This document shows, piece after piece, positions 27,515-37,300 of a DNA stretch of 64,000 nucleotides; within the stretch, counting starts at the first letter, position 1, and each line of letters opens with the position of its first letter. This DNA is from Candidatus Gastranaerophilales bacterium (GTDB lineage Bacteria; Cyanobacteriota; Vampirovibrionia; Gastranaerophilales; Gastranaerophilaceae), in the NCBI GenBank assembly GCA_944323285.1, contig CALURV010000028.1:82223-146222 (forward strand). Reading direction: 5' to 3'. The notes beneath the pieces are model-generated. The model saw only the letters and a list, made by a program, of their open reading frames with translations. It searched no databases and was not told where the DNA came from. Both the position numbers and the translations under genes were made by a program.

Positions 27515-28660
27515 ATGACAGTAGAAGAAATAAAAAAAGATATAGTAAAAACCGAATTTTATACAATTAATAAAAAAATAAAATTTGAAAGCGGAGTAGA
27601 ATTCGGACCTATTACAGTAGCTTATGAAACATACGGAAAGCTTAACGAAAAAGGCGATAATGCGATATTAATAGTGCACGCACTAACAGGTGATGCTCAT
27701 GCAGCAGGATATCACAGCGAAGATGATAAAAAACCCGGTTGGTGGGATACTTTAATAGGCAAAAATAAAGCCTTTGATACAAATAAGTATTTTGTAATAT
27801 GTACTAATATTTTAGGCGGATGCAGCGGAACAACAGGACCTTCAAGTATAAATCCAGAAACAGGAAAACCTTACAGCATTGATTTTCCTGTTTTTACAAT
27901 TGAAGATACAGTAAAAGTCCAAAAAGAAGTACTTGATTTCCTTGGCGTAAAAAGTTTATATACAGTTGCCGGCGGTTCTATGGGCGGTATGCAGGCTATG
28001 CAATTTGTTATTTCATATCCGCAAATGGTTAAATCTGCAATTTTAATAGCTACAACATCAAGACTATCTCCTCAATCCATAGCTTTTAATGCAGTAGGCA
28101 GAAATGCCATAATTTCAGATCCAAATTGGAACAATGGCGACTATTATGATAAAGAGAATAAACCAGATAGGGGACTATCCAGTGCAAGAATGATTGGGCA
28201 CATCACATATCTTTGTGAAGAAGCTATGTATAATAAATTTGGAAGAAAACTTCAAAATAAAGATCATTATGATTTCAACTTTGATATTGATTTTCAAGTC
28301 GAAAGCTATTTGCAGCATCAAGGACAAATATTTGTAGACAGATTTGATGCAAACAGCTACTTATACATAACAAAAGCTGTTGATTACTTTGATCCGGTAA
28401 GTAAATATGGTTCATTAAAAAATGCATTTAAAGATTCAAATGCTAAATATCTTGTTATTTCATTTGACTCCGATTGGCTGTTCCCGTCTTCTGAGTCAAA
28501 AGAAATAGTTAATACACTAATGCAGCTTGGTAAAGATGTTTCATACTGCGAAATAAAATCACCTTGCGGGCATGATGCTTTTTTGCTTGAATATGATGTT
28601 CAATCAAAAATTATTAAAAGTTTTTTAAATGATCATATTAAAGGAGATAATAATGAATAA
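27515..28660 (+). CDS. metX: homoserine O-acetyltransferase
   Basis: 381 residues, alpha/beta hydrolase fold. Blocks: [49 protein letters not shown], nucleophile Ser in [15 protein letters not shown], and [16 protein letters not shown] with the terminal CGHDAFLLE His. It acetylates homoserine to feed MetY. Bacterial MetX proteins can use succinyl-CoA instead; the choice depends on a few residues I cannot verify here. It overlaps metW by eight bases. Confidence 0.95.
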   Translation: MTVEEIKKDIVKTEFYTINKKIKFESGVEFGPITVAYETYGKLNEKGDNAILIVHALTGDAHAAGYHSEDDKKPGWWDTLIGKNKAFDTNKYFVICTNILGGCSGTTGPSSINPETGKPYSIDFPVFTIEDTVKVQKEVLDFLGVKSLYTVAGGSMGGMQAMQFVISYPQMVKSAILIATTSRLSPQSIAFNAVGRNAIISDPNWNNGDYYDKENKPDRGLSSARMIGHITYLCEEAMYNKFGRKLQNKDHYDFNFDIDFQVESYLQHQGQIFVDRFDANSYLYITKAVDYFDPVSKYGSLKNAFKDSNAKYLVISFDSDWLFPSSESKEIVNTLMQLGKDVSYCEIKSPCGHDAFLLEYDVQSKIIKSFLNDHIKGDNNE

Positions 28661-29279
28661 TCATTATGCCACCTCTAAAGGTTTACATCTAAATTATTCT
28701 TTAATTTTAGATATGATTGAAGATAATTCAAGAGTATTGGATTTAGGATGCGGAAATGGTTATTTACTAAAACTTTTAAAAGATAAAAAAAAGATAAAAG
28801 GTAACGGTATCGAAATTGACCAGAATGAAGTAATACAATGCTTAGAAAAAGGGTTATCTGTTATTCAAGGTGATATAGATGAAGGATTAAAACAATTTAC
28901 TGATAAATCCTATGATTATGTTATTTTAAATCAAACTCTTCAATCTACATACAATCCTGATTTTGTGCTTGAAGAAATGCTAAGAGTAGGCAAAAAGTGC
29001 ATTGTAAGTTTTCCTAATTTTGCATATTGGAGAATTAGATTTAATTTCTTTTTCACGGGCAATATGCCAAAATCAAAAGTTCTTCCGTTTGAATGGTATA
29101 ATACGCCCAATATACATCTTTTAACAATAAAAGATTTTTTTGAATTTTCGAAATTGCATAACATTAATATAATAGAAGGTGTTTATACAACAAAAGCACA
29201 TATAAGAAAAGGAATTCAATATAGCATTTTTTCAAATATGCTTGCCGAAGAAGCCATATTTGTAATTGCAAAAATTTAA
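28653..29279 (+). CDS. metW: methionine biosynthesis protein MetW
   Basis: 208 residues from the ATG at 28653, with AAAGGAG upstream. A SAM-methyltransferase-like fold with MetW blocks: [86 protein letters not shown] and [20 protein letters not shown]. MetW is encoded next to metX in many bacteria and is thought to be needed for MetX function. It overlaps metX by eight bases and ends the plus-strand run. Confidence 0.94.
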   Translation: MNNHYATSKGLHLNYSLILDMIEDNSRVLDLGCGNGYLLKLLKDKKKIKGNGIEIDQNEVIQCLEKGLSVIQGDIDEGLKQFTDKSYDYVILNQTLQSTYNPDFVLEEMLRVGKKCIVSFPNFAYWRIRFNFFFTGNMPKSKVLPFEWYNTPNIHLLTIKDFFEFSKLHNINIIEGVYTTKAHIRKGIQYSIFSNMLAEEAIFVIAKI

Positions 29280-29286
29280 AAATATA

Positions 29287-30456
29287 TTACATATTAGCTC
29301 TTAATCTATCAACAAATTTTTTAAATCTTGCCATAGCAATTTTTAAGCTTTCAAGAGAATACGCATAAGAAATTCTCAAATGATATTCACCGCTTTTTCC
29401 AAAAGCACTGCCCGGAATTGCAGCAACTTTTTCTTCTTCTAATAATCTCGTAGCAAATTCTTCACTTGTCATATTAAATTCCTTAATACAAGGAAAAACA
29501 TAAAAAGCGCCGTAAGGTTCAAAACATTCTATATTCAAATCTTTAAAAGATTGAATTAAAAATCTTCTTCTTTGATTATATGCTCTTTTCATTTCTTCAA
29601 CATCTTTATCGCCATTTTTTAATGCTTCTACAGCAGCATATTGACTTGTTGTCGGAGCACACATTATTGCAAATTGATGAATTTTTGTCATTTGTTTAAT
29701 AATCTCTTTAGGAGCACAAGCATATCCAAGTCGCCATCCGGTCATAGCATATGACTTTGAAAATCCATTAATTAATATTGTTCTTTCTTTCATTGAAGAT
29801 ATTGATGCTATAGAAACATGCTTTTCTTTATATGAAAGTTCCGAATATATCTCATCAGACATTACATATATATCTTTTTCTTTTATTATTTGAGCAATAT
29901 CTTCCAAATCTTTTTTTTCCATAATTGCACCAGTTGGATTATTAGGATATGGAAGAATTAATAATTTTGTTTTATCTGTTATAGCATTTAGTAATTCATT
30001 AGGTTTTAATCTAAATTCATTTTCCGCTTTTAAATTAATAATAACAGGCTTTGCATTAGCTAATATTGTACAAGGTTCATAAGAAACATAAGAAGGCTGA
30101 GGTATTATAACTTCATCTCCATCATTAACCAAAGAACGAAGACCTATATCAATAGCTTCACTTCCGCCTATTGTAACGATAATCTCATTATCAGGGTTAT
30201 AATCAATATTTTGTGTTCTTTTTATGTAATTTGAAATTTCTATTCTTAAATCTTTCAAACCTGAATTTGAGGTATAAAAAGTTCTACCCTTTTCCAATGC
30301 ATAAATACCTTCATCTCTAATATGCCAGGGAGTATCAAAATCAGGTTCTCCAACCCCTAAAGATATAACATCTTCCATCTCACTTACTATATCAAAGAAT
30401 TTTCTAATACCTGAAGGCTTAATATTTATAACTTTATTCGATAATTCTTTTGTCAT
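29287..30456 (-). CDS. PLP-dependent class I/II aminotransferase
   Basis: 389 residues. Fold type I aminotransferase: VISLGVGEPDFDTPWHIRDE, YTSNSGLKDLRIEISNYI, PYPNNPTGAIMEKKDLEDIA, DEIYSELSY, and the PLP lysine in ILINGFSKSYAMTGWRLGYA. It resembles the aspartate/aromatic aminotransferase (PatA/AspC Igamma) group; the exact amino acid is uncertain. It overlaps the Lrp-type regulator by four bases (ATGA), a pairing common in Lrp/AsnC-controlled amino-acid genes. Confidence 0.9.
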   Translation of the reverse strand: MTKELSNKVINIKPSGIRKFFDIVSEMEDVISLGVGEPDFDTPWHIRDEGIYALEKGRTFYTSNSGLKDLRIEISNYIKRTQNIDYNPDNEIIVTIGGSEAIDIGLRSLVNDGDEVIIPQPSYVSYEPCTILANAKPVIINLKAENEFRLKPNELLNAITDKTKLLILPYPNNPTGAIMEKKDLEDIAQIIKEKDIYVMSDEIYSELSYKEKHVSIASISSMKERTILINGFSKSYAMTGWRLGYACAPKEIIKQMTKIHQFAIMCAPTTSQYAAVEALKNGDKDVEEMKRAYNQRRRFLIQSFKDLNIECFEPYGAFYVFPCIKEFNMTSEEFATRLLEEEKVAAIPGSAFGKSGEYHLRISYAYSLESLKIAMARFKKFVDRLRANM

Positions 30457-30935
30457 GGGGTAATAATTTCTCTTTCATCATCATGTTTTTTTGTAAGAAT
30501 AGTTCCGTGGTCTTTATATTTTTTCAATATAAAATGAGTTGCTGTACTCAAAACACTATCAAGAGTAGAAAGTTTGTCTGAAACAAAATTAGATATTTCT
30601 CTAAGTGTTTTTTCTTCAATAATAACTAATAAATCATATCCTCCTGATATAAGATATACGGACCTAACTTCAGGATAGTTGTATATACGCTCTGCTATTT
30701 TATCAAACCCCTGACCTCTTTGCGGGGTAACTCTAACCTCAATTAATGCTGTAACTTTTTCTATTGAAGTTTTCTCCCAGTCTATTAAAGTATGATAACC
30801 GCAAATAACTCCTTCTTTTTCTAGAGAAGCAAGTTCATTAACAATATCAATTTCTTCTTTACCAAGCATTTTGGCAACATCTTTTAAATCAATTCTACTA
30901 TTTTTTTCTATAATTGCTAACAATTCTTCTCTCAT
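30453..30935 (-). CDS. Lrp/AsnC-family transcriptional regulator
   Basis: 160 residues from the ATG at 30935 (MREELLAIIEKNSRIDLKDV), with GGAG upstream. An N-terminal winged HTH (IDLKDVAKMLGKEEIDIVNE, then LASLEKEGVICGYHTLIDWE) is followed by a RAM/effector domain (KVTALIEVRVTPQRGQGFDK, SVYLISGGYDLLVIIEE). It likely senses an amino acid and controls the coupled aminotransferase gene. The frame extends upstream to 30998, but that part overlaps the nitroreductase gene and is not needed. Confidence 0.92.
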   Translation of the reverse strand: MREELLAIIEKNSRIDLKDVAKMLGKEEIDIVNELASLEKEGVICGYHTLIDWEKTSIEKVTALIEVRVTPQRGQGFDKIAERIYNYPEVRSVYLISGGYDLLVIIEEKTLREISNFVSDKLSTLDSVLSTATHFILKKYKDHGTILTKKHDDEREIITP

Positions 30936-30979
30936 ATTTAATCTCCGATATAAATTATCTTTGTTAATTTTAACACAAA

Positions 30980-31861
30980 TTATCTGATGAAATTCCAAAA
31001 ATAACGTTTCACTTTATCTATTATAGATATAGGAGTAAAACTTTTCTTACTGACAGAAGTCAATAAAACTTCTTTAGGTTGAGTTGTTCTTGAATAATTA
31101 ACAGCTTTAGGACCAAAAAGCATAACATAACCGCTTTGATAACCGTCAGGGATTTCCAAATACTCACAGAGTTCAGGGAACAACATCAAACACATTTGTC
31201 CAAACCCGCACCAACAAGTACCTAACCCTAGGCTTTGTGCATACATTTCAAAATAACTTAAAGCTATAACAGCATCTTCTTTTGCGCAAGGAGCTTTGAC
31301 TGAATTTGAAACAACTAACATATGTGGTGCACCTCTAAAAATAACATCTTCTCCATTTATAAGTGCATTTTTGTAAACTGAAAATTTCTCACCAACTGCT
31401 TTTATTGGAGTTTTTGTAAGAGCATTTATTAATTTTTCATTAACGTAATTCCTAAATTCATTCATTACATCTATATTATCAATAAAAGAGAAATGAAGTT
31501 TGTGATAATTACAACCGGTAGGAATCCATTTAAGCATATCTTTTAATTTACCAATTGTTTGACTGTCTACATTTTCACATTTATACTGCCTGTTACTTCT
31601 TCTTGATTTTATCAAATTTAAAATCATATCAGGATTTTGAGCATATATTTTTTCAGAATCATCAGGATTTTTATCAAAAATAGAAATAGCACCAACAGGA
31701 CAAATACTTAAACAATGTTGACAACCAATGCAACGATGCGAATTTTTTGCATTTGGTATATTATTCTCATTAAATTCTATAACCTTAGCAATACAATCTT
31801 TAACACAAAGTCCGCAATGAATACATTTTGTTTCATCTACTTTAAAATTTAATTCTGTCAT
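30980..31861 (-). CDS. ferredoxin-nitroreductase fusion protein
   Basis: 293 residues. Two [4Fe-4S] ferredoxin motifs at the N-terminus (C13xxC16xxC19xxxC23 and C44xxC47xxC50xxxC54P) are fused to an FMN nitroreductase domain (IKSRRSNRQYKCENVDSQTI from residue 88, then GLGTCWCGFGQM and GYVMLFGPKAVNYSRTTQPK). Such fusions in anaerobes reduce nitro compounds or quinones with electrons from clusters. A basic aromatic C-terminal tail (KVKRYFWNFIR) may touch the membrane. The substrate is unknown. It is upstream of, and may be co-transcribed with, the Lrp gene. Confidence 0.9.
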   Translation of the reverse strand: MTELNFKVDETKCIHCGLCVKDCIAKVIEFNENNIPNAKNSHRCIGCQHCLSICPVGAISIFDKNPDDSEKIYAQNPDMILNLIKSRRSNRQYKCENVDSQTIGKLKDMLKWIPTGCNYHKLHFSFIDNIDVMNEFRNYVNEKLINALTKTPIKAVGEKFSVYKNALINGEDVIFRGAPHMLVVSNSVKAPCAKEDAVIALSYFEMYAQSLGLGTCWCGFGQMCLMLFPELCEYLEIPDGYQSGYVMLFGPKAVNYSRTTQPKEVLLTSVSKKSFTPISIIDKVKRYFWNFIR

Positions 31862-31981
31862 AATAAACCTCTAATTTCCTTTTTTCTAATGATAACAATT
31901 TAAGTGATTATATACAAGTTATAAAGTAATAAATAAGTGGAATTAAAATAATGTTTTTAAAATGGTCTATCAGGAGTTATT

Positions 31982-33343
31982 ATGCAAATAAAATATTTAT
32001 TCTTGTTTTTAGTAACAATAACAGCATCTTTAGGAGGATTACTATCCGGATATGATACAGGAGTAATCTCAGGTGCATTATTATTTATAAATGAAAGCTG
32101 GGATTTAACAGACTATATTCAAGGAATATTAGTAAGTTCTGTTTTAATTGGTGCTGTAGTTGGTGCTGCAACAAACGGTATTTTAGCAGATATTTTTGGA
32201 CGCAAAAAAATAATAATTGCAACAGCTTTAATTTTTATATTAGGTTCAATTTTATGCGCATTAGCTCCTAATATATATATTTTAATTTTATCGAGAATGT
32301 TAGTAGGTCTTGCTGTAGGTATTGTTAATTTTGTTGTACCTTTATATTTATCAGAAGTATCTCCAAAAAACTTAAGGGGAACAATAGTATCATTGTACCA
32401 ATGGGCAATAACAGCTGGTATTTTATTTTCTTATATGATAAATGCTATCTTTGCAAATGCTGTTTATAACTGGCGATGGATGTTATTTGCAGGAGTTGTA
32501 CCGGGATTAATTTTACTAATAGGTATGTTATGTTTAAGTGACACACCAAGATGGCTTGTTTCTAAAGGCAGATATGAAGAAGCAAAAAAAGTTTTTAATA
32601 AAATAGAACCTGATATTGATGCTGATAAAGAAATTGAAGAAATTAAAGCAACTATAACTCCATATAAAACAGCAAAAAAATTCCACTTTAAGAAATGGAT
32701 GATTATGCCTTTTGTAGCAGGTATTGGTATTATGTTTGCTCAAATATGTACAGGTATTAATACAATAATATATTATGCCCCTACCATATTTAAAATCGCA
32801 GGGTTTGACTCTAACCTTAACGCTATTTATGCTACAACAGGTATAGGAGTTGTGAATTTTTTAATGACAATTGTTGCCATTTTTCTAACAGATAGAGCAG
32901 GAAGAAAACCTTTATTATATATAGGTTTAACAGGTGTAATGTTAAGTTTAATATTCTTAGGATGCGCATTCAGATTTGAAGATATTCTTGGCAATAACTT
33001 AAAATGGATTGCAGTAGGTAGTTTAGTTTCTTATATTGTTTGCTTTGCATTCAGTTTAGGGCCAATAGGCTGGATAATAGTCTCAGAAGTTTTTCCACTC
33101 CAAATAAGAGGTTTAGCAATGAGCATTTGCACCCTTGCAAACTTTGCATTTAACTTCTTTGTTGTCGCAAGTTTTCCTGTACTACTAAATAGAATTGGTG
33201 GAGACTTTACATTCTGGATTTTCGGTTTTGTTTCTTTCTTGTGTATAATTTTTGTCTATTTCTTTATTCCTGAAACAAAAGGGATATCTCTTGAAACTAT
33301 TGAAGATAATTGGTTGAAAAATGTAAAACCAAGAGATTTTTAG
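31982..33343 (+). CDS. sugar porter MFS transporter (sugar:H+ symporter)
   Basis: 453 residues, 12 transmembrane helices. Sugar-porter marks: GYDTGVISGALLFINESW in TM1, LADIFGRKKIIIATALIFIL between TM2 and TM3, a PESPRWL-like SDTPRWLVSKGRYEEAKKVF after TM6, AQICTGINTIIYYAPTIFKI in TM7, DRAGRKPLLYIGLTG, and PETKGISLE at the end. It resembles XylE/GalP/AraE. It imports a monosaccharide such as xylose, galactose or arabinose, not distinguishable here. Upstream GGAG lies before the ATG. Confidence 0.93.
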   Translation: MQIKYLFLFLVTITASLGGLLSGYDTGVISGALLFINESWDLTDYIQGILVSSVLIGAVVGAATNGILADIFGRKKIIIATALIFILGSILCALAPNIYILILSRMLVGLAVGIVNFVVPLYLSEVSPKNLRGTIVSLYQWAITAGILFSYMINAIFANAVYNWRWMLFAGVVPGLILLIGMLCLSDTPRWLVSKGRYEEAKKVFNKIEPDIDADKEIEEIKATITPYKTAKKFHFKKWMIMPFVAGIGIMFAQICTGINTIIYYAPTIFKIAGFDSNLNAIYATTGIGVVNFLMTIVAIFLTDRAGRKPLLYIGLTGVMLSLIFLGCAFRFEDILGNNLKWIAVGSLVSYIVCFAFSLGPIGWIIVSEVFPLQIRGLAMSICTLANFAFNFFVVASFPVLLNRIGGDFTFWIFGFVSFLCIIFVYFFIPETKGISLETIEDNWLKNVKPRDF

Positions 33344-33380
33344 AAAATATCTCTTTTCATATAGTTTAAAAGATATTAAA

Positions 33381-33400
33381 AATTATTTTTTCAAATAATT
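33381..33400 (+). terminator. AT-only hairpin after the sugar porter
   Basis: AATTATTT-TTTC-AAATAATT, an 8-bp perfect stem with a 4-base loop, lies 38 bases after the porter stop and 36 bases before the 67-residue gene. It could be a weak terminator or a leader structure of the next gene. Confidence 0.35.
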
Positions 33401-33436
33401 ATGTAGTATCATATAACTATGTGAAAGGAGATAATT

Positions 33437-33640
33437 ATGTTTCATGTAATTACAGAACAAGATTATTCTGAATTTTCAAGAAAACAAATAGGCGAATATT
33501 CAAAATTTGAAAAGGCATTAGAAGTTGCACAAAAAGCAATTGAAGGAAAACAAGGCTTAAGATATATAATTGAAAAAACTGATGGTCACGTTGACAGTTA
33601 CGGTAATCAGATAGTAACAGTTGTAGCTGAAAGTGAATAA
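33437..33640 (+). CDS. small acidic protein of 67 residues, upstream of a radical SAM gene
   Basis: 67 residues starting MFHVITEQDYSEFSRKQIGE, with a strong SD (AAAGGAG, seven bases before the ATG). I do not recognise the family. It has no Cys, no signal peptide, and a helical middle (FEKALEVAQKAIEGKQG) between two likely beta strands (LRYIIEKTDG, NQIVTVVAESE), so it looks like a small folded protein. Its stop is only three bases from the radical SAM start at 33644, which has no good SD of its own, so the two are translationally coupled. It could be a precursor peptide, a carrier/partner or a regulator; the fold-like pattern argues against a classic precursor. Confidence 0.75.
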   Translation: MFHVITEQDYSEFSRKQIGEYSKFEKALEVAQKAIEGKQGLRYIIEKTDGHVDSYGNQIVTVVAESE

Positions 33641-33643
33641 AAA

Positions 33644-34657
33644 ATGCAATGTAAAGTATGTGAAAATCTAAATAAATCAATATGTTTTAATGCGGACTCA
33701 ATCGGCATAACATATTGTACTCTTACTAATGCAACAAACGGCCTTGGCTGGCCTAAAATATCAAAAGAAGTTTTTGATGGAAATAAAATTAATTGGGATA
33801 AGTTTTTTGAAGAACGAGATAAAGAAATAGAAAATATAAAAAATAATACCCCAAGAAAAGAATGTGAAAACTGTCAACAAATTCAAATTGCTGAATATTC
33901 TAATGAGAAAAAAATAAAATACGTTTTATTATCCCCTTGGCAAATATGTAATTCAAATTGTATTTATTGCCTCGGGCATGAACTACCGTTAGATAAAAAA
34001 TCTCCAAATTATATGGTTGATTATAAAAAAGTGGTAGAGCCATATGATATAATAGAAATTCTACAAGATATGATTTCAAAAAATATATTGGATAAAGATG
34101 CAAAGATGGATTTTGCAGGCGGTGAACCTACTTTATATCCTCGTTTTGATGAATTAATAGATTTCCTTTTAGAAAATGGATTTAATAATATTATTATTCA
34201 TACGAATAATATTCAATATTCAAAAGCAATAGAAAAAGGTATTAAGAAAAATGCAATAAGTCTTATGATTTCTATTGATGCAGGAAGCAAAAAATGTCAT
34301 GAAAAAGTTAAAAGAGTAAAATCTTTTGATAAAGTTTGGCAAAATTTTAAAAAATATTCAAAAGCAAAAACTAAAGACTATTCAGGCAAATTATGTACAA
34401 AATATGTTATTGTTCCCGGAATTAATGATACAGAAAAAGAAATAAAAGAATTCATAAAACAATCTAAAAAACATGGAGCAACCCATGTCGCTTTAAATGT
34501 ATATAATCAATTACTAAATAATATGAACTATGAAGAAAATTTACTAAGACATCTATATTCTTTAGCTGAATTTTATAAAGAATTTGCAGTAAAAGAAAAA
34601 CTAAATTATACATTATTCCCCAATATAGAATATGTATATACAAAATTATTGACATAA
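33644..34657 (+). CDS. radical SAM protein, Cys-rich-N-terminus family, member 1
   Basis: 337 residues. Cysteines at 3, 6, 14 and 25 are followed by ECENC (74, 77), then the radical SAM motif CNSNCIYC (102-109), GGEPT (FAGGEPTLYPRF) for SAM binding, ISIDAG and KYVIVPGINDTEKEI. The Cys-rich region plus CxxC suggests an auxiliary cluster or zinc site at the N-terminus, unlike SPASM proteins where it is C-terminal. It is the first of eight paralogues within 18 kb. It is coupled to the 67-residue gene upstream, and gmd follows. The substrate is unknown. Confidence 0.85.
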   Translation: MQCKVCENLNKSICFNADSIGITYCTLTNATNGLGWPKISKEVFDGNKINWDKFFEERDKEIENIKNNTPRKECENCQQIQIAEYSNEKKIKYVLLSPWQICNSNCIYCLGHELPLDKKSPNYMVDYKKVVEPYDIIEILQDMISKNILDKDAKMDFAGGEPTLYPRFDELIDFLLENGFNNIIIHTNNIQYSKAIEKGIKKNAISLMISIDAGSKKCHEKVKRVKSFDKVWQNFKKYSKAKTKDYSGKLCTKYVIVPGINDTEKEIKEFIKQSKKHGATHVALNVYNQLLNNMNYEENLLRHLYSLAEFYKEFAVKEKLNYTLFPNIEYVYTKLLT

Positions 34658-34694
34658 ATATATCTTCTTTTTACCATATTAAAATGGAGAAAAA

Positions 34695-35714
34695 ATGAAA
34701 AGCGCTTTTATAACAGGAATAACAGGGCAAGATGGAAGTTATTTGGCAGAACTTCTTCTTTCAAAAGAATATGAAGTTTATGGGCTTGTAAGAATATCCT
34801 CTGTTAATAACAGAGAAAGGATATCTCACCTTTTAGAAAATAGTAATTTTCATATTTTATATGGTGATCTTACTGATGAAGCAAGTTTATATGAAGCAGT
34901 AAAGAAATCAAAGCCTGATGAAATATATAATCTAGCAGCACAATCACACGTTGGACTTTCAACAAATTTTTCCGAGTATACAACAAATGTAAATGCACTA
35001 GGTTTTTTACGTTTAATGAATGTTATTCATTCATTAGACTTACAAAATAAAGTCAAAGTATATGAAGCTTTAACCTCTGATATTTTTGGAAATGTCGAAG
35101 AAGATTTTATGAATGAAGAAACAAAAATTCAACCTATAAATCCATATGCTTGCGCAAAAGCATATGCTTTTTGGCTTGCTAAAAGTTATAGGCAAAGAGG
35201 TGTATTTATTGTAAATGGTATAGCGTTTGCTCATGAATCAAGAAGAAGACCGCCTATTTTTGTTACAAGAAAAATAACAAAAGCTGCCGTTAGGATAAAA
35301 CTAGGGAAACAAGAAAAGTTATCATTAGGAAACCTTTCTGTAAAAAGAGATTGGGGTCATGCGAAAGATTATGTTGAGGCTATGTATAAATCTATGCAAC
35401 ATAATAAACCAGATGATTATATACTTGCAACAGGTATAACAACTAGTCTTCGAGATTTTTGTATAAAAGCTTTTAAAGAAGTTGGTATTGATTTAATTTT
35501 TAAAGGTGTAGGTAATGAAGAAAAAGCCTTCGATGTAAAAACTAACAAGTTAATTATTGATATAGATCCACAATTTTCAAGACCATTAGAAAAATTAAAT
35601 CCTATCGGAGATTATTCTAAAGCAAAAAATATTCTTGGTTGGGAACCAAAGTATACTATAGATGACATTATTAAAGAAATGATAGAACAAGACTTAATAG
35701 ATGAAAATAAATAA
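34695..35714 (+). CDS. gmd: GDP-mannose 4,6-dehydratase-like enzyme
   Basis: 339 residues, extended SDR fold. NAD(P) motif FITGITGQDGSYLAELLLSK, YGLVR, YNLAAQSHVGLSTNF, catalytic YACAK (Tyr-x3-Lys) near residue 153, and RDWGHAKDYVEAM. It would make GDP-4-keto-6-deoxy-mannose for a surface glycan. Unusual points: the dehydratase triad segment normally reading STSELYG is LTSDIFG, with Asp for Glu, so the reaction should be confirmed; a GDP-sugar dehydratase/reductase (RMD-like) role is the alternative. GGAG precedes the ATG. It overlaps the next gene by 14 bases. Confidence 0.85.
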   Translation: MKSAFITGITGQDGSYLAELLLSKEYEVYGLVRISSVNNRERISHLLENSNFHILYGDLTDEASLYEAVKKSKPDEIYNLAAQSHVGLSTNFSEYTTNVNALGFLRLMNVIHSLDLQNKVKVYEALTSDIFGNVEEDFMNEETKIQPINPYACAKAYAFWLAKSYRQRGVFIVNGIAFAHESRRRPPIFVTRKITKAAVRIKLGKQEKLSLGNLSVKRDWGHAKDYVEAMYKSMQHNKPDDYILATGITTSLRDFCIKAFKEVGIDLIFKGVGNEEKAFDVKTNKLIIDIDPQFSRPLEKLNPIGDYSKAKNILGWEPKYTIDDIIKEMIEQDLIDENK

Positions 35715-37284
35715 TAAAAAATATAAAACAATTATTATTAATATTTTTAGTTTTTTTATTCTTTTTTGTTTATTTATTTATCTAGCTGTAAACTTTAGAT
35801 ACTCATATATACAAAATGACGATATAGTTGATCTTTTTGTTCATCATATAAACTTTTATCATGGACGTTTTATAACAGAATTATTTTCTATATTTATTGT
35901 TAAGAATCTACCTTTAAGTTTAAATATACACCCTCAGAATTTTTACATTTTTTCCAGTCAAATAATAAAAACTACTATTTTTCTTACACTAATATATTTA
36001 ATGAGTATTTCTTTTTATAAATTTAAAGAAAAAACATTTTATTTTGCACCAATGTGTATATTAAGCTTTTTTACAACAATGAGTTTTATCGCCAATATAA
36101 ATTATAAAAGCTGCTTTGATACATATCAATTTTTTATGGGTTACATTTTCCCTTTAGTTTGTTTTTGCATATTTTGGTATAAATTATCAGATTTTTATAT
36201 TTTAAACAGAACATTTACAAAAAAAGAAATATTCTATTTCTTTTTACTATCAATTCTTATGTCTATGGGTAACGAACAAATCAATATTGTAACTATCATC
36301 CTATTATTAATATTATTTATAAATTCATTAATACAGAAATATTATTATAAAGAAAAAAATATAAATCTTCTTTATCTTTTATTCCCTTTAATATTATGTA
36401 TAATTACAAGCATATTTGTATATTCTAGTAATGGATTTCAAGAAATTTATAATGGATATAACTTAGAAATCAGTTTAAACTTTTCTAAAAAAGAACTACT
36501 TGATTTTATATATGTATTTTATAAAAAACTTATAGAAGATAATTTATTTCTAATAATTCCATCGATATTTACAATATTTACAATAATCGGAAGTAAAGAA
36601 AATACTGAAATAAAGCAAAAATTAATTAATTTTGTATTGTACTCATATACAAGTTTTTTAATATTTTTCACTTCGTTATATTTTCTAGGACCAACTTTTG
36701 ATTATCGTTCTGATGCAAATTATAATATCCTTCCGCGCTATTGGATTCTTTATCCGTCTTTATTATATAGTTTTAAGATTTTTCTTTATATTATAAATTT
36801 TTATTTATTAGGATTTTTAGTTAAAATTTCAACAAACAAGAAAATCAATACAATTCTAGCTTTCTGTATTATATTACCTTGTTTAATATATATAAAAAAT
36901 GAATACAAACCTATAAATCTATCAAATATAGAAGACAGAAGAGTAATGTATATTGCTGATAAGATTGCCGTTTACTATTTTGAAAAAGGACAAACAGCAA
37001 TTTTACCAAAAGAAGAGATTCACGTTATTATTCCAACTATTAATGATTTATTACCTTATGATTTAGAAAGTAATAATTATATCGGAAAAATATATTATTA
37101 TGATAATTATCCTCATTATCTTAATTATCTAAGCATTGTTTACAATGTTGATGTTTCAAAAGGTATGTCTTTTAAAACAGAAAAAGAAGCATTATCTGAT
37201 TTCTATAAAAATGGCGGTTCTTTTGAAGAAGAAGAATTAAAGAAACTTGATTTTTCTAAGATTGGTAATAGATTTACAAAATAA
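35701..37284 (+). CDS. polytopic membrane protein, likely glycan-related (DUF6056/GT-C-like)
   Basis: 527 residues with about 10-11 hydrophobic segments between residues 10 and 400 and a C-terminal soluble part of about 130 residues. An acidic pair sits in the first periplasmic loop (YSYIQNDDIVDLF), followed by FYHGRFITELFS; such loops are seen in GT-C glycosyltransferases and DUF6056-type proteins. It overlaps gmd by 14 bases, so it is co-transcribed and probably transfers or exports a sugar in the glycan pathway. I cannot assign a family with confidence. Very Phe/Ile/Asn-rich. Confidence 0.7.
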   Translation: MKINNKKYKTIIINIFSFFILFCLFIYLAVNFRYSYIQNDDIVDLFVHHINFYHGRFITELFSIFIVKNLPLSLNIHPQNFYIFSSQIIKTTIFLTLIYLMSISFYKFKEKTFYFAPMCILSFFTTMSFIANINYKSCFDTYQFFMGYIFPLVCFCIFWYKLSDFYILNRTFTKKEIFYFFLLSILMSMGNEQINIVTIILLLILFINSLIQKYYYKEKNINLLYLLFPLILCIITSIFVYSSNGFQEIYNGYNLEISLNFSKKELLDFIYVFYKKLIEDNLFLIIPSIFTIFTIIGSKENTEIKQKLINFVLYSYTSFLIFFTSLYFLGPTFDYRSDANYNILPRYWILYPSLLYSFKIFLYIINFYLLGFLVKISTNKKINTILAFCIILPCLIYIKNEYKPINLSNIEDRRVMYIADKIAVYYFEKGQTAILPKEEIHVIIPTINDLLPYDLESNNYIGKIYYYDNYPHYLNYLSIVYNVDVSKGMSFKTEKEALSDFYKNGGSFEEEELKKLDFSKIGNRFTK

Positions 37285-37300
37285 AATTTAAATTAATTCT

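Noticed and set aside
33437..33640. A classic RiPP precursor peptide
   Set aside because: No Cys, no GG or other cleavage site, no repeated core, and predicted beta-helix-beta character; kept as a small coupled protein of unknown role.
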